DNA of 50,885 nt, from positions 1 to 50,885 of the forward strand of contig NZ_PHRF01000127.1 in assembly GCF_004151105.1 (NCBI RefSeq), read 5' to 3'. Source of the DNA: Streptomyces sp. L-9-10 (GTDB lineage: Bacteria; Actinomycetota; Actinomycetes; Streptomycetales; Streptomycetaceae). Numbering within the stretch: the first letter of the stretch is position 1; every line of letters starts with the position of its first letter. The position numbers and the translations under genes were made by a program. The notes under the pieces are model-generated. The model was not told the DNA's origin and made no database searches. It was given only the letters and a program-made list of their open reading frames with translations. This document shows positions 1-7,775 of the stretch, piece by piece.

Positions 1-246
1 CAGCGTCGACAGATCGTTCCCGAACGACGCCGTCTCCGACGTGAACCGGTCACCCGTCAGCTGCATCCCATCACCCGAATCACCCGCGAAACGGATGATG
101 ACCCGGTCCAGACGACGGACTTCCTTCTCGCCTGCGCCCTCCTGGACGGACGCGGGGGCGCGATGGTCACCGACGGCGCGATCGCTTTCGCTCGCGTCGC
201 CGGCTCCATCGGCCTGCTGGGCTGGGCTACTGACCTGGCTGGTCAC
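1..246 (-). CDS. korA: 2-oxoacid:ferredoxin oxidoreductase, alpha subunit (N-terminal fragment, cut by window edge)
   Basis: The minus strand reads VTSQVSSPAQQADGAGD... followed by a basic segment and then RVIIRFAGDSGDGMQLTGDRF, the glycine-rich N-terminal (gamma domain) motif of the alpha subunit of 2-oxoglutarate/2-oxoacid:ferredoxin oxidoreductases. Only about 82 codons are visible and the rest lies beyond position 1. The GTG start at 244-246 is chosen because an AGGGAGG Shine-Dalgarno sequence lies about 9 bases upstream (255-262). The family oxidatively decarboxylates a 2-oxoacid with CoA and thiamine diphosphate and reduces ferredoxin. The beta subunit should follow outside the window. 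The exact substrate cannot be told from this fragment, so the symbol is provisional. Confidence 0.85.
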   Translation of the reverse strand, partial: MTSQVSSPAQQADGAGDASESDRAVGDHRAPASVQEGAGEKEVRRLDRVIIRFAGDSGDGMQLTGDRFTSETASFGNDLSTL

Positions 247-489
247 TGAACTGGACCTCCCTCGGGCGGCGGCTCGGGACCGGCCGGCCGCCCGGCAGTC
301 CCCGAGGCCACCCTACGTCGGTAAGGGTCGCCTTCCCTTGACCGATCGAATACTGGACGCCAGTTTGAGGCATCCTCGAGTATTGATTTGTCGCTATTTG
401 CCCGCCCCTGGTCGATTCGGGCAAGTCGTTCCGCCCTCATCCTTTGGTTCTAGGGCTTTCGTCCCACGGCGCACCCCGCAGGTGCGGCT

Positions 490-531
490 GACAGGGCGAC
501 AGACAGGGCGATAGACAGGGCGATAGACAGG
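490..531. repeat. 12-bp tandem repeat, about 3.5 copies
   Basis: GACAGGGCGACA at 490-501 is followed by GACAGGGCGATA at 502-513 and 514-525 and a partial copy to 531. It ends 11 bases from the stop codon of the response regulator gene. The surrounding gap, 247-542, must hold the promoter of the korA-like gene on the minus strand. Apart from this repeat and the korA ribosome binding site I see no convincing gene or promoter box in it. Confidence 0.8.
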
Positions 532-542
532 TTCTTCCCCGG

Positions 543-1202
543 TCAGGACCTCAGATAGGTCAGCACGGCCAGCACCCGGCGGTGATCCCCGTCACTAGGG
601 GAAAGCCCAAGCTTCAGAAAGATATTGCTGACGTGTTTCTCGACCGCGCCATCGCTCACGACCAGCTGCTTGGCGACCGCGGAGTTCGTCCGCCCCTCGG
701 CCATCAGCCCGAGGACCTCGCGCTCGCGGGGCGTCAGCCCCGCCAGCACGTCCTGCTTCCGGCTCCGGCCCAGCAACTGGGCGACGACCTCGGGGTCCAG
801 CGCGGTCCCGCCCCTGGCCACCCGTACGACCGCGTCCACGAACTCCCTGACCTCGGCCACCCGGTCCTTCAGCAGATAGCCCACGCCCCGGCTGCTGCCG
901 GCCAGCAGCTCCGTGGCGTACTGCTCCTCGACGTACTGCGAGAGCACCAGCACCCCGACCCCCGGATGGTCCCGGCGCAGCCGCACGGCGGCTCGTACCC
1001 CCTCGTCGGTGTGGGTCGGCGGCATCCTCACGTCCGCGACCACCACATCCGGCAGCGCGCCCTGGTCCGCGAGATCATCCACGGTCTTGATGAGCGCTTC
1101 CCCGTCACCGACACCGGCGACGACATCGTGGCCGCGGTCGGTCAGCAGCCGGGTCAGGCCCTCCCGAAGCAGCACTGAGTCCTCGGCGATGACGACCCGC
1201 AC
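543..1202 (-). CDS. NarL/LuxR-family two-component response regulator
   Basis: A 219-residue protein. The receiver domain occupies roughly residues 1-120, with the acidic pair near residues 7-8 (VIAEDS), the phospho-acceptor Asp in VVVADVRMPP (residue 57) and the conserved Lys in YLLKD (residue 112). A LuxR-type helix-turn-helix lies at about 155-205 (LTPREREVLGLMAEGRTNS, with SDGAVEKHVSNIF as recognition helix). The GTG at 1202 is preferred because GGAGGAC lies just upstream; an in-frame GTG at 1214 would put that ribosome binding site inside the gene. It is the only regulator beside two histidine kinases on the same strand, so it probably receives phosphate from one or both. Target genes are unknown; the flanking kor and nuo operons are plausible. 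Confidence 0.92.
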   Translation of the reverse strand: MRVVIAEDSVLLREGLTRLLTDRGHDVVAGVGDGEALIKTVDDLADQGALPDVVVADVRMPPTHTDEGVRAAVRLRRDHPGVGVLVLSQYVEEQYATELLAGSSRGVGYLLKDRVAEVREFVDAVVRVARGGTALDPEVVAQLLGRSRKQDVLAGLTPREREVLGLMAEGRTNSAVAKQLVVSDGAVEKHVSNIFLKLGLSPSDGDHRRVLAVLTYLRS

Positions 1203-1376
1203 TCTGTCCTCCACGATGCAGTAGCCCCCAAAGATGAGATCTGTCCCCTGTGTCCTCCAGCATCCCAGTATTCGGATCGCTCCGCGCCCACCTGCCAGGA
1301 AAAACGGGACCGGCGCCCCGCGAGAGCCTGTCCCACGCAGCCCCGCCTGTCCCGCTTCAGCCCCGCCTGCCCCGCG

Positions 1377-2690
1377 TCAGCCACGCCAGGGCAGCTCCGC
1401 CGTCACCGTCGTCGGCCCCCCGGCCGGGGAATCGATGACCAGGACCCCGTCCACCGCGTCCAGCCGGTCCGTCAGCCCGGCCAGACCGCTGCCCGCCGTC
1501 CTGTCCGCCCCGCCCCTGCCGTCGTCCGTGACCTGGAGCATCAGCCGGTCCCGCGTCTGCCACACCTCCACCGTCGCCCGGGTCGCCCTGGCGTGCTTGC
1601 TGATGTTCTGGAGCAGCTCGGAGACCGTGAAGTAGGCGATCCCCTCGATCGCGGCGGCCGGCCGGTACGGGAGATCGACCTCCACCTCCACCGGGACCGT
1701 GCAGCGGGAGGCGATGGCCGAGAGCGCCGCGTCCAGTCCCCGGTCGGTCAGCACGGCGGGATGGATGCCGCGTGCCAGATCGCGCAGCTCCTGGAGCGCC
1801 GTCTTCACCTCGCCGTGCGCCTCGCCGACCATGCGCGCGGCGGCCTCCGGGTCCTCCGCCAGCTTCTCCTTCGCCAGCCCCAGATCCATGGCCAGGGCCA
1901 CCAGCCGGGCCTGCGCGCCGTCGTGCAGATCGCGTTCGATGCGGCGCAGGTCGGCGGCGGCCGTGTCGACCACCACCCCCCGGTCCGACTCCAGCTCCGA
2001 GACCCGGGTGGCCAGCCGGGACGGGCCGAGCAGCCCGGTCACCAGCAGCCGGTCCACGGTCGTCAGGGCCCGTATCAGCCAGGGGGAGAAGAGCACCAGC
2101 ACCAGCCCCACCACGGAGGTGGCGGCGATCTCGACCGGCGAGTCCAGAAAGTAGCCCTCCCCCGTGCTGTCGCTGTAGATCGCGATACCCGACTGGTCGA
2201 GATGGCCGGCGAACACCCCGTGCCACAGCGGGTACGAGAACAGTCCCCAGCCCACGGTCCAGAACGTCAGGGACACCACGAACGCGAACAGCGCCCACGG
2301 GAAATGCAGGATCGCGTAGAGCAGATGGCGCCAGGACACCCCGCTCTTCAGCACCGCGCCGACCCAGGACATCAGCCCGCTCTTCGCGCCACGGGCCGGT
2401 GCCGGATCCGGCACATCGAGCCCCAGCAGCGCCCGCGCCCGCGCCCGCTCCAGCATGCCGAAGCCGCGGCACCCGGCCAGCCCCACCGCCAGTACGGGCA
2501 CGCCGAGGAAGGTGACCAGCAGTCCCGCTCCGAGCACGATCGTCGCGATCGCGTAGCCGAACAGCACCGTGCTGATCGGCATGCTGAGCAGCAGATAGCC
2601 GAACTCGCGCCAGGCGCGTCCCTCGAACGGGGCGCGCAGGGCCGGCGGAATGAAGTGGGGCCGCGACTGCGATCCGTAATCCAGGGCCAT
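1377..2690 (-). CDS. Sensor histidine kinase 1 (HisKA_3 / NarL-partner type)
   Basis: A 437-residue membrane kinase. Hydrophobic segments lie at about 31-75 and 125-155, then a polar loop at about 160-188, then another hydrophobic segment at 189-205; this N-terminal half resembles the sensor domain common in actinobacterial kinases. The dimerisation/phosphotransfer motif RDLHDGAQARLVALAM places the phospho-His at residue 256. The ATPase part shows an N box (ELLQNISKHARA) and a G box (TDDGRGGA). The ATG at 2690 is a choice: an in-frame ATG at 2765 adds 25 low-complexity residues, and neither has a strong ribosome binding site. A GC-rich gap of about 175 bases separates it from the regulator. 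The downstream half is nearly duplicated in the next kinase. Confidence 0.88.
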   Translation of the reverse strand: MALDYGSQSRPHFIPPALRAPFEGRAWREFGYLLLSMPISTVLFGYAIATIVLGAGLLVTFLGVPVLAVGLAGCRGFGMLERARARALLGLDVPDPAPARGAKSGLMSWVGAVLKSGVSWRHLLYAILHFPWALFAFVVSLTFWTVGWGLFSYPLWHGVFAGHLDQSGIAIYSDSTGEGYFLDSPVEIAATSVVGLVLVLFSPWLIRALTTVDRLLVTGLLGPSRLATRVSELESDRGVVVDTAAADLRRIERDLHDGAQARLVALAMDLGLAKEKLAEDPEAAARMVGEAHGEVKTALQELRDLARGIHPAVLTDRGLDAALSAIASRCTVPVEVEVDLPYRPAAAIEGIAYFTVSELLQNISKHARATRATVEVWQTRDRLMLQVTDDGRGGADRTAGSGLAGLTDRLDAVDGVLVIDSPAGGPTTVTAELPWRG

Positions 2691-2867
2691 GGGTGGGGTC
2701 CGTTCTGCGAGCGGGCTGAGGGACAGGGAGGAGGGGAGCAGGGTGCCTGCTTCCCTGTACTCCATGCTCGCGGGGCCGCGGCGCCCGCACCATGAGGGCG
2801 GTCTCAGTCTTCACCCTGGGGTTTTCCCCACCCCCGGGGTGCGGCCGCGCCCGCCCCGGGGCCCCGG

Positions 2868-4046
2868 TCAGCCCTTTCCGCGCCGCCGCCAGGGCAGCTC
2901 CGCCGTGACGATCGTCGGCCCGCCGGCCGGGGATTCCAGGACGAACAGACCGTCGACCGCGCCGAGCCGCTCGGACAGCCCGGACATGCCTGTACCACCG
3001 TCCAGCCGCGCGCCCCCGCGCCCGTCGTCCTGCACCTGGATCAGCAGCCGGTCGTCCCGCCGCCACACCTCCACCGACGCCGTCCGCGCCGCACTGTGCT
3101 TGCTGACGTTCTGGAGCAGCTCGGAGACCGTGAAGTACGCGATGCCCTCGATCGCCTCCGCGGGCCGCTCGGCCAGATCCACGGTCACCCTCACCGGGAC
3201 CGTGCAGCGGGAGGCGATGGCCGAGAGCGCCGCGTCCAGCCCGCGGTCGGTGAGCACGGCCGGGTGGATGCCGCGCGCCAGATCGCGCAGCTCCTGCAAC
3301 GCGAGCTTCACCTCGCCGTGCGCCTCGTCCACCATGCTCGCCGCCGTCGCCGGGTCCTCCAGCAGCTTCTCCTTGGCGAGGCCCAGCCCCATGGCCAGGG
3401 CCACCAGCCGGGCCTGCGCGCCGTCGTGCAGATCGCGTTCGATACGGCGCAGGTCGGCGGCGGCCGTGTCGACCACCACCCCCCGGTCCGACTCCAGCTC
3501 CGCGATCCGCCGCTCCAGCTCGTCGGAGGGCGCGAGCAGCGCCCGCACCATCGTCCGGTCGACATTGCCGAGCCCGCGCGCCACATAGGGGAGGACCGGC
3601 CAGAACGCGACGAGACCGGTCAGCGTGACGGCGAACGTCAGCACACCCCAGGGCAGCCGGATGAACTCGTACAGCACGGTCCGCCAGGCCACCGGATCCT
3701 TCAGCCCGGCCCATATCCGGCCGAGAAGCCCGTCGGGGCGCCGGCCCGGCCCGTGCAGCGGACTCGGCTCGTCGATCCGTACCCCGAGCAGCCGGCGCGC
3801 CCGCGCCCGCTCCGCCCGGCCGAGCAGCCGCGCCCCCGCGAGCCCGCAGACCAGCCACGGCAGCCCGATCACCGTCACCGAGAGCCCCGCACCGGTGGAG
3901 ACCGTGACCACCACATAGACGAAACCGACCAGCGAAGCCGGAAGGTTCACCAGGAGATGCGCGATCTCCTTCCAGGTGTGCCGGTCGAAGGCGAAGCGCA
4001 CGGGCGGCGGACGATCATCGTCGGGAAGGCTGCTGCTCACGGTCAT
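2868..4046 (-). CDS. Sensor histidine kinase 2 (paralogue of kinase 1)
   Basis: A 392-residue kinase with the same plan as its neighbour: membrane segments at about 32-75 and 125-158, the HisKA_3 motif RDLHDGAQARLVALAM with phospho-His at residue 207, N box ELLQNVSKHSAA and G box QDDGRGGA. It lacks the extra loop and hydrophobic segment that kinase 1 has between about residues 160 and 205, so the two probably sense differently while sharing a phosphotransfer core. The start is taken at ATG 4046 (MTVSSSLPDD); an in-frame upstream Met at 4121 would add 25 residues. It is oriented away from nuoA, with about 200 bases between them. Confidence 0.88.
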   Translation of the reverse strand: MTVSSSLPDDDRPPPVRFAFDRHTWKEIAHLLVNLPASLVGFVYVVVTVSTGAGLSVTVIGLPWLVCGLAGARLLGRAERARARRLLGVRIDEPSPLHGPGRRPDGLLGRIWAGLKDPVAWRTVLYEFIRLPWGVLTFAVTLTGLVAFWPVLPYVARGLGNVDRTMVRALLAPSDELERRIAELESDRGVVVDTAAADLRRIERDLHDGAQARLVALAMGLGLAKEKLLEDPATAASMVDEAHGEVKLALQELRDLARGIHPAVLTDRGLDAALSAIASRCTVPVRVTVDLAERPAEAIEGIAYFTVSELLQNVSKHSAARTASVEVWRRDDRLLIQVQDDGRGGARLDGGTGMSGLSERLGAVDGLFVLESPAGGPTIVTAELPWRRRGKG

Positions 4047-4245
4047 AAGGACCAAGCCTGCACGGAGCGGATGGCGCGCGCCATGGGGTGGCTCGGCCAG
4101 GCGAAGTAGGGATAACCCCACTATGCGGGACGCGGCTGCTTACCAAGTCTTTAACAGGGCCTAGACTCCCGTCCGTACAGATCGTCGAAACACATCGTCG
4201 TAGAAGTCGAAGAAACTGCTACGAGTCAGGGAGCGAGGGGCGGAC

Positions 4246-4638
4246 GTGTCGCAACCGACCGTTCTCGCGTCGGACTACTTCCAGAGCTATTCGGTGGTCG
4301 GACTGCTCGCGGTGGTCGGCGTGCTGTTCGTCGCCGTCGCCTTCGGGGCGGGCCGGCTGCTGCGGCCGGTGGTGCCGACACCGGAGAAACTGCTCACCTA
4401 TGAATGCGGTGTGGACCCCGTGGGCGAGGGCTGGGCCCACACCCAGGTCCGCTACTACGTCTACGCGTTCCTCTATGTGATCTTCGCCGTCGACTCGATC
4501 TTCCTGTTCCCCTGGGCGACCGTCTTCGCCGCCCCCGGCTACGGGGCCACGACGCTGGTCGAGATGTTCATCTTCCTCGGCTTCCTGGCCGTAGGACTGC
4601 TCTACGCATGGAAGAAGGGCGTCCTGGAATGGACGTGA
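4246..4638 (+). CDS. nuoA: NADH-quinone oxidoreductase subunit A
   Basis: A 130-residue membrane subunit of a complex I-like enzyme. Three hydrophobic helices are visible (about 17-38, 72-92 and 100-120). The conserved loop between helices 1 and 2 contains KLLTYECGVDPVGEGWAHTQ, with the YECG motif diagnostic of NuoA. The GTG start at 4246 follows a GAGGGGC stretch. It is the first gene of a ten-gene operon and overlaps nuoB by 10 bases. The 199-base gap to the divergent kinase gene must carry the operon promoter. I see no convincing -35/-10 pair there. Confidence 0.95.
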   Translation: MSQPTVLASDYFQSYSVVGLLAVVGVLFVAVAFGAGRLLRPVVPTPEKLLTYECGVDPVGEGWAHTQVRYYVYAFLYVIFAVDSIFLFPWATVFAAPGYGATTLVEMFIFLGFLAVGLLYAWKKGVLEWT

Positions 4639-5294
4639 CCCCCGCTCCCGCACCCGGACTCCTGCCGATCGTGTCCGCCGGAACCGGGAACGCGACCGAA
4701 GGCGACAACGCGACCGGAGGCGGCAAACGGCTCGGTGTGCTCTCCCGGCTGGCGCCGCAGCCCATGAAGGTCGTCCTCAACTGGGGCCGCCGCTACAGCC
4801 TCTGGGTCTTCAACTTCGGACTCGCCTGCTGCGCCATCGAGTTCATCGCCGCCTCCATGGCCCGGCACGACTTCATCCGGCTCGGAGTGATCCCCTTCGC
4901 CCCCGGGCCGCGCCAGGCCGACCTGATGGTCGTCTCCGGCACCGTCACGGACAAGATGGCGCCCGCCGTGAAGCGGCTGTACGAGCAGATGCCCGAGCCC
5001 AAGTACGTGATCTCCTTCGGCGCCTGCTCCAACTGCGGCGGCCCGTACTGGGACTCCTACTCCGTCACGAAGGGCGTCGACCAGATCATCCCGGTCGATG
5101 TCTACGTACCGGGCTGCCCGCCCCGCCCCGAGGCGCTGCTCCAGGGCATCCTGAAGCTCCAGGAGAAGATCGCCCGCGAATCGCTCGGCGAGCGCTACGC
5201 CTCGGCCGGCCGGCCCTCGGCCGCCGCACTGCGCAGCGGACTGGTCACCCCGCCACCGCCGCCGGCCCCGAAGCCGGGGGAGGGCGCTTCGTGA
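4629..5294 (+). CDS. nuoB: NADH-quinone oxidoreductase subunit B (N2 cluster subunit)
   Basis: A 221-residue subunit that carries the terminal 4Fe-4S cluster N2 in complex I. The ligand cysteines are visible: Cys67 and Cys68 (LACCAIEF), Cys133 (GAC) and Cys163 (VPGCPPRPE). An additional Cys136 makes the motif GACSNCGG, where many homologues have Ser or Thr. The N-terminal 35 residues and the C-terminal tail (PPPPPAPKPGEGAS) are low complexity. It starts with ATG inside the end of nuoA and ends in a GTGA overlap with nuoC, which points to translational coupling. Confidence 0.95.
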   Translation: MDVTPAPAPGLLPIVSAGTGNATEGDNATGGGKRLGVLSRLAPQPMKVVLNWGRRYSLWVFNFGLACCAIEFIAASMARHDFIRLGVIPFAPGPRQADLMVVSGTVTDKMAPAVKRLYEQMPEPKYVISFGACSNCGGPYWDSYSVTKGVDQIIPVDVYVPGCPPRPEALLQGILKLQEKIARESLGERYASAGRPSAAALRSGLVTPPPPPAPKPGEGAS

Positions 5295-6250
5295 ACGCGC
5301 ACGACGACGATGCGAACGCGCACGACGGCGATATGGGCGATATGAACGCGCATGACGATGACGTGAACGCGTACGACCGGCTGCCGGACGCCGCCGCCGA
5401 GATCTTCGGCGAGGGGGCCACGGCCGAGCGGGCGTACGACCTGCTGACGGTCGATGTCCCCGCCGAGTCCTGGATCCCCGCCCTCGGAACCGCCCGCGAC
5501 CGGCTGGGCTGCACCTACTTCGACTGGCTGAGCGCGGTCGACGAGCCGGGCACCGGCTTCCGCGTCTGCGCCCATGTCGTCGCCCTGGAGGGCGGTACGG
5601 TCCGCCGGCTGCTGGTCCGTACGACCGTCCCGCACGACGCGGCCGTCCTGCCCACGGCCGTCGGGGTCTACGCGGGCGCGGGCTGGCACGAGCGCGAGAC
5701 GCACGAGATGTTCGGCGTCTCCTTCTCCGGCCATCCTCATCTCGTTCCCCTCCTTCTCCCCGAGGAGTTCGAGGGGTACCCGCTGCGCAAGGACTTCGTC
5801 CTGGCGGCCCGCGTCGTCAAGGCATGGCCGGGTGCGAAGGAGCCGGGGGAGTCCGAGCACGGCGGCCCCAAGCGGCGCCAGATGCTCCCGCCCGGTGTCC
5901 CCGACCCGAACGAGTGGGGCCCGCTCAAGGGGCAGTTGCCCCCGGCCCCCGCCCGACCCGCCCGCGGGGCACGCGCGGCAGGTGCCGGAGGCGCGGCTGC
6001 CCGCGGCGCGACGGGCGACCGCCCGGTCCGCCGCGCGCGCAGCGTCACGCAGGGCTCGGCGAGCCAGCAGCCGGAGGGCACGACTCCGGACGCGCCATGG
6101 CGCAAGCCCCCTCCGAGCCAGAACCCTGAGACCGAGAGCCCTGAGACCGAGAGCCCTGAGACCGAGAGTCCCGAGACCGAGAGTCCCGAGACCGAGAGTC
6201 CCGAGACCGAGAGTCCCGAGAGCGACCGCCGCCCCGAAGGAGACGCGTGA
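5291..6250 (+). CDS. nuoC: NADH-quinone oxidoreductase subunit C, with repeat tails
   Basis: A 319-residue protein. The NuoC (30 kDa subunit) core spans about residues 35-185 and contains the signature ERETHEMFGVSFSGHP and LLLPEEFEGYPLRKDF. Both ends are unusual. The first 30 residues are an Asp/Asn/His-rich near-repeat (NAHDDD repeated). The last roughly 120 residues are Pro/Ala/Arg-rich and end in six copies of the pentapeptide PETES. There is no NuoD domain fused to it, and no nuoD gene follows: nuoH comes next through a GTGA overlap. The role is in the hydrophilic arm of the complex, near NuoB and NuoI. Confidence 0.92.
   Translation: MNAHDDDANAHDGDMGDMNAHDDDVNAYDRLPDAAAEIFGEGATAERAYDLLTVDVPAESWIPALGTARDRLGCTYFDWLSAVDEPGTGFRVCAHVVALEGGTVRRLLVRTTVPHDAAVLPTAVGVYAGAGWHERETHEMFGVSFSGHPHLVPLLLPEEFEGYPLRKDFVLAARVVKAWPGAKEPGESEHGGPKRRQMLPPGVPDPNEWGPLKGQLPPAPARPARGARAAGAGGAAARGATGDRPVRRARSVTQGSASQQPEGTTPDAPWRKPPPSQNPETESPETESPETESPETESPETESPETESPESDRRPEGDA
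6125..6214 (+). repeat. 15-bp coding tandem repeat, six copies, in nuoC
   Basis: Six contiguous 15-base units (CCYGAGACCGAGAGY) start at 6125, 6140, 6155, 6170, 6185 and 6200, each encoding Pro-Glu-Thr-Glu-Ser. Units differ only at the third and last bases. The copies lie just before the nuoC stop, so changes in copy number would only alter the length of an acidic tail. Confidence 0.95.
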
Positions 6251-7215
6251 ACGACGTACTCGACGTCGCCCTCCGGCTGGTCGTCGTCTTCGCCGTGTTC
6301 CTGGTCGTTCCCCTCGTCGTCGGCCAGACCGAGCACAAGGTGATGGCCCATATGCAGGGCCGTCTCGGCCCCATGCACGCGGGCGGCTTCCACGGCTGGG
6401 CCCAACTCGTCGCGGACGGGGTGAAGTTCGCGCAGAAGGAGGACGTGGTCCCGGCCAACGCCGACCGCCGTATCTTCCAACTCGCCCCGGCCGTCGCCCT
6501 TCTCCCGTATCTCCTCGTACTGGTCGCGATCCCCATCGGTCCCAGCGAGGGCGCGGTCGGCCAGGTCGTCGACGCGGGCATCTTCTTCGTGCTCGCCGTG
6601 ATGGGCATCGGGGTGCTCGGCTCGCTCATGGCGGGCTGGGCCTCCGCCAACAAGTTCTCCCTTCTCGGCGGCCTGCGGACCGCCGCACAACTGCTCGCGT
6701 ACGAGCTGCCGATGCTGCTCGCCGCCGCCTCCGTCGCGATGGCGGCCGGCACCGTCTCCCTGCCCGGCATCCTCAACGCCTTCGAGTGGTGGTGGCTGCC
6801 CTGGCAGATCGTCGGTGCCCTGGTCTTCTTCGTCGCGGGTCTCGCGGAACTCCAGCGACCGCCCTTCGACATGCCGGTCGCCGACTCCGAGATCATCTTC
6901 GGCGCCTACACCGAATACACGGGCCTGCGCTTCGCGCTCTTCCTGCTCGCGGAGTACGCGGGCATCGTCGTCCTCTGCGGACTGACCACCGTCCTCTTCC
7001 TGGGTGGCTGGCACGGCCCGCTCGGCGCCGAAGGACTCGGCTGGGTCTGGACGCTCCTCAAGACGGCCGTGCTCGCGTTCGTCGTCATCTGGCTGCGCGT
7101 GAGCTACCCGCGGCTGCGCGAGGACCAGTTGCAGAAGCTCGCCTGGACCGTTCTCATCCCCCTCGCCCTCGCGCAGATCGCGCTCACCGGCATCGTGAAG
7201 GTGGCGATCAACTAG
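6247..7215 (+). CDS. nuoH: NADH-quinone oxidoreductase subunit H
   Basis: A 322-residue membrane subunit with about eight hydrophobic helices. The characteristic motifs are present: ERK-like RLGPMHAGGFHGWAQLVADGVKF, LLGGLRTAAQLLAYELPM, and the conserved acidic loop AELQRPPFDMPVADSEI, followed by AYTEYTGLRFALFLLAEY. In complex I this subunit forms much of the quinone channel at the base of the hydrophilic arm. The first residues start directly with a hydrophobic helix. It begins with GTG overlapping the nuoC stop and overlaps nuoI by one base. Confidence 0.96.
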   Translation: MNDVLDVALRLVVVFAVFLVVPLVVGQTEHKVMAHMQGRLGPMHAGGFHGWAQLVADGVKFAQKEDVVPANADRRIFQLAPAVALLPYLLVLVAIPIGPSEGAVGQVVDAGIFFVLAVMGIGVLGSLMAGWASANKFSLLGGLRTAAQLLAYELPMLLAAASVAMAAGTVSLPGILNAFEWWWLPWQIVGALVFFVAGLAELQRPPFDMPVADSEIIFGAYTEYTGLRFALFLLAEYAGIVVLCGLTTVLFLGGWHGPLGAEGLGWVWTLLKTAVLAFVVIWLRVSYPRLREDQLQKLAWTVLIPLALAQIALTGIVKVAIN

Positions 7216-7775
7216 TGGCCCCCTCGTTTCCCGGCTCCGGCCTGGCCAAGGGCCTGGCCGTCACCCTGCGGACGATGACCAGGAAGACCGTCACCCACCA
7301 GTACCCGGAGACGCAGCCCGAACTTCCGCCCCGCACCCGGGGCGTGATCGGACTGTTCGAGGAGAACTGCACGGTCTGCATGCTCTGCGCCCGTGAGTGC
7401 CCCGACTGGTGCATCTATATCGACTCCCACAAGGAGACGGTCCCGGCCGCCGTCCCCGGTGGCCGCGAGCGCAGCCGCAATGTCCTCGACCGGTTCGCGA
7501 TCGACTTCGCGCTCTGCATGTACTGCGGTATCTGCATCGAGGTCTGTCCTTTCGACGCTCTCTTCTGGTCGCCGGAGTTCGAGTACGCGGAGACGGACAT
7601 CCGTGAGCTCACCCACGAGCGGGACAAGCTCCGCGAGTGGATGTGGACGGTGCCCGCGCCGCCCGCCCTCGACCCGGCCGCCGAGGAGCCGAAGGAGCTC
7701 GGCGCCGCCCGCAAGACCGCCGAGAAGCTGGCGACGGCGGCGCAGCGGGAGCGGGAACAGGAGGCGGGCGAGTGA
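7215..7775 (+). CDS. nuoI: NADH-quinone oxidoreductase subunit I (two 4Fe-4S clusters)
   Basis: A 186-residue iron-sulfur subunit. Two ferredoxin-type motifs are present: CTVCMLCARECPDW and CMYCGICIEVCPFD, ligating the clusters called N6a and N6b in complex I. The C-terminal 50 residues are charged and Ala-rich. The GTG at 7215 shares its G with the nuoH TAG stop; a later ATG (MTRKTVT) is possible but would lose about 20 residues that resemble the usual NuoI N-terminal amphipathic part. It passes electrons towards NuoB. Confidence 0.95.
   Translation: MAPSFPGSGLAKGLAVTLRTMTRKTVTHQYPETQPELPPRTRGVIGLFEENCTVCMLCARECPDWCIYIDSHKETVPAAVPGGRERSRNVLDRFAIDFALCMYCGICIEVCPFDALFWSPEFEYAETDIRELTHERDKLREWMWTVPAPPALDPAAEEPKELGAARKTAEKLATAAQREREQEAGE

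Noticed and set aside
41..514. Plus-strand open frame at the window start
   Set aside because: It runs across the korA-like N-terminus and its upstream gap; the minus-strand reading has a clear family motif and ribosome binding site.
1357..3858. 833-codon open frame spanning both histidine kinases in another frame
   Set aside because: Gly/Arg/Ala-rich shadow of two clear kinase genes; it shows no domains and crosses a gene boundary.
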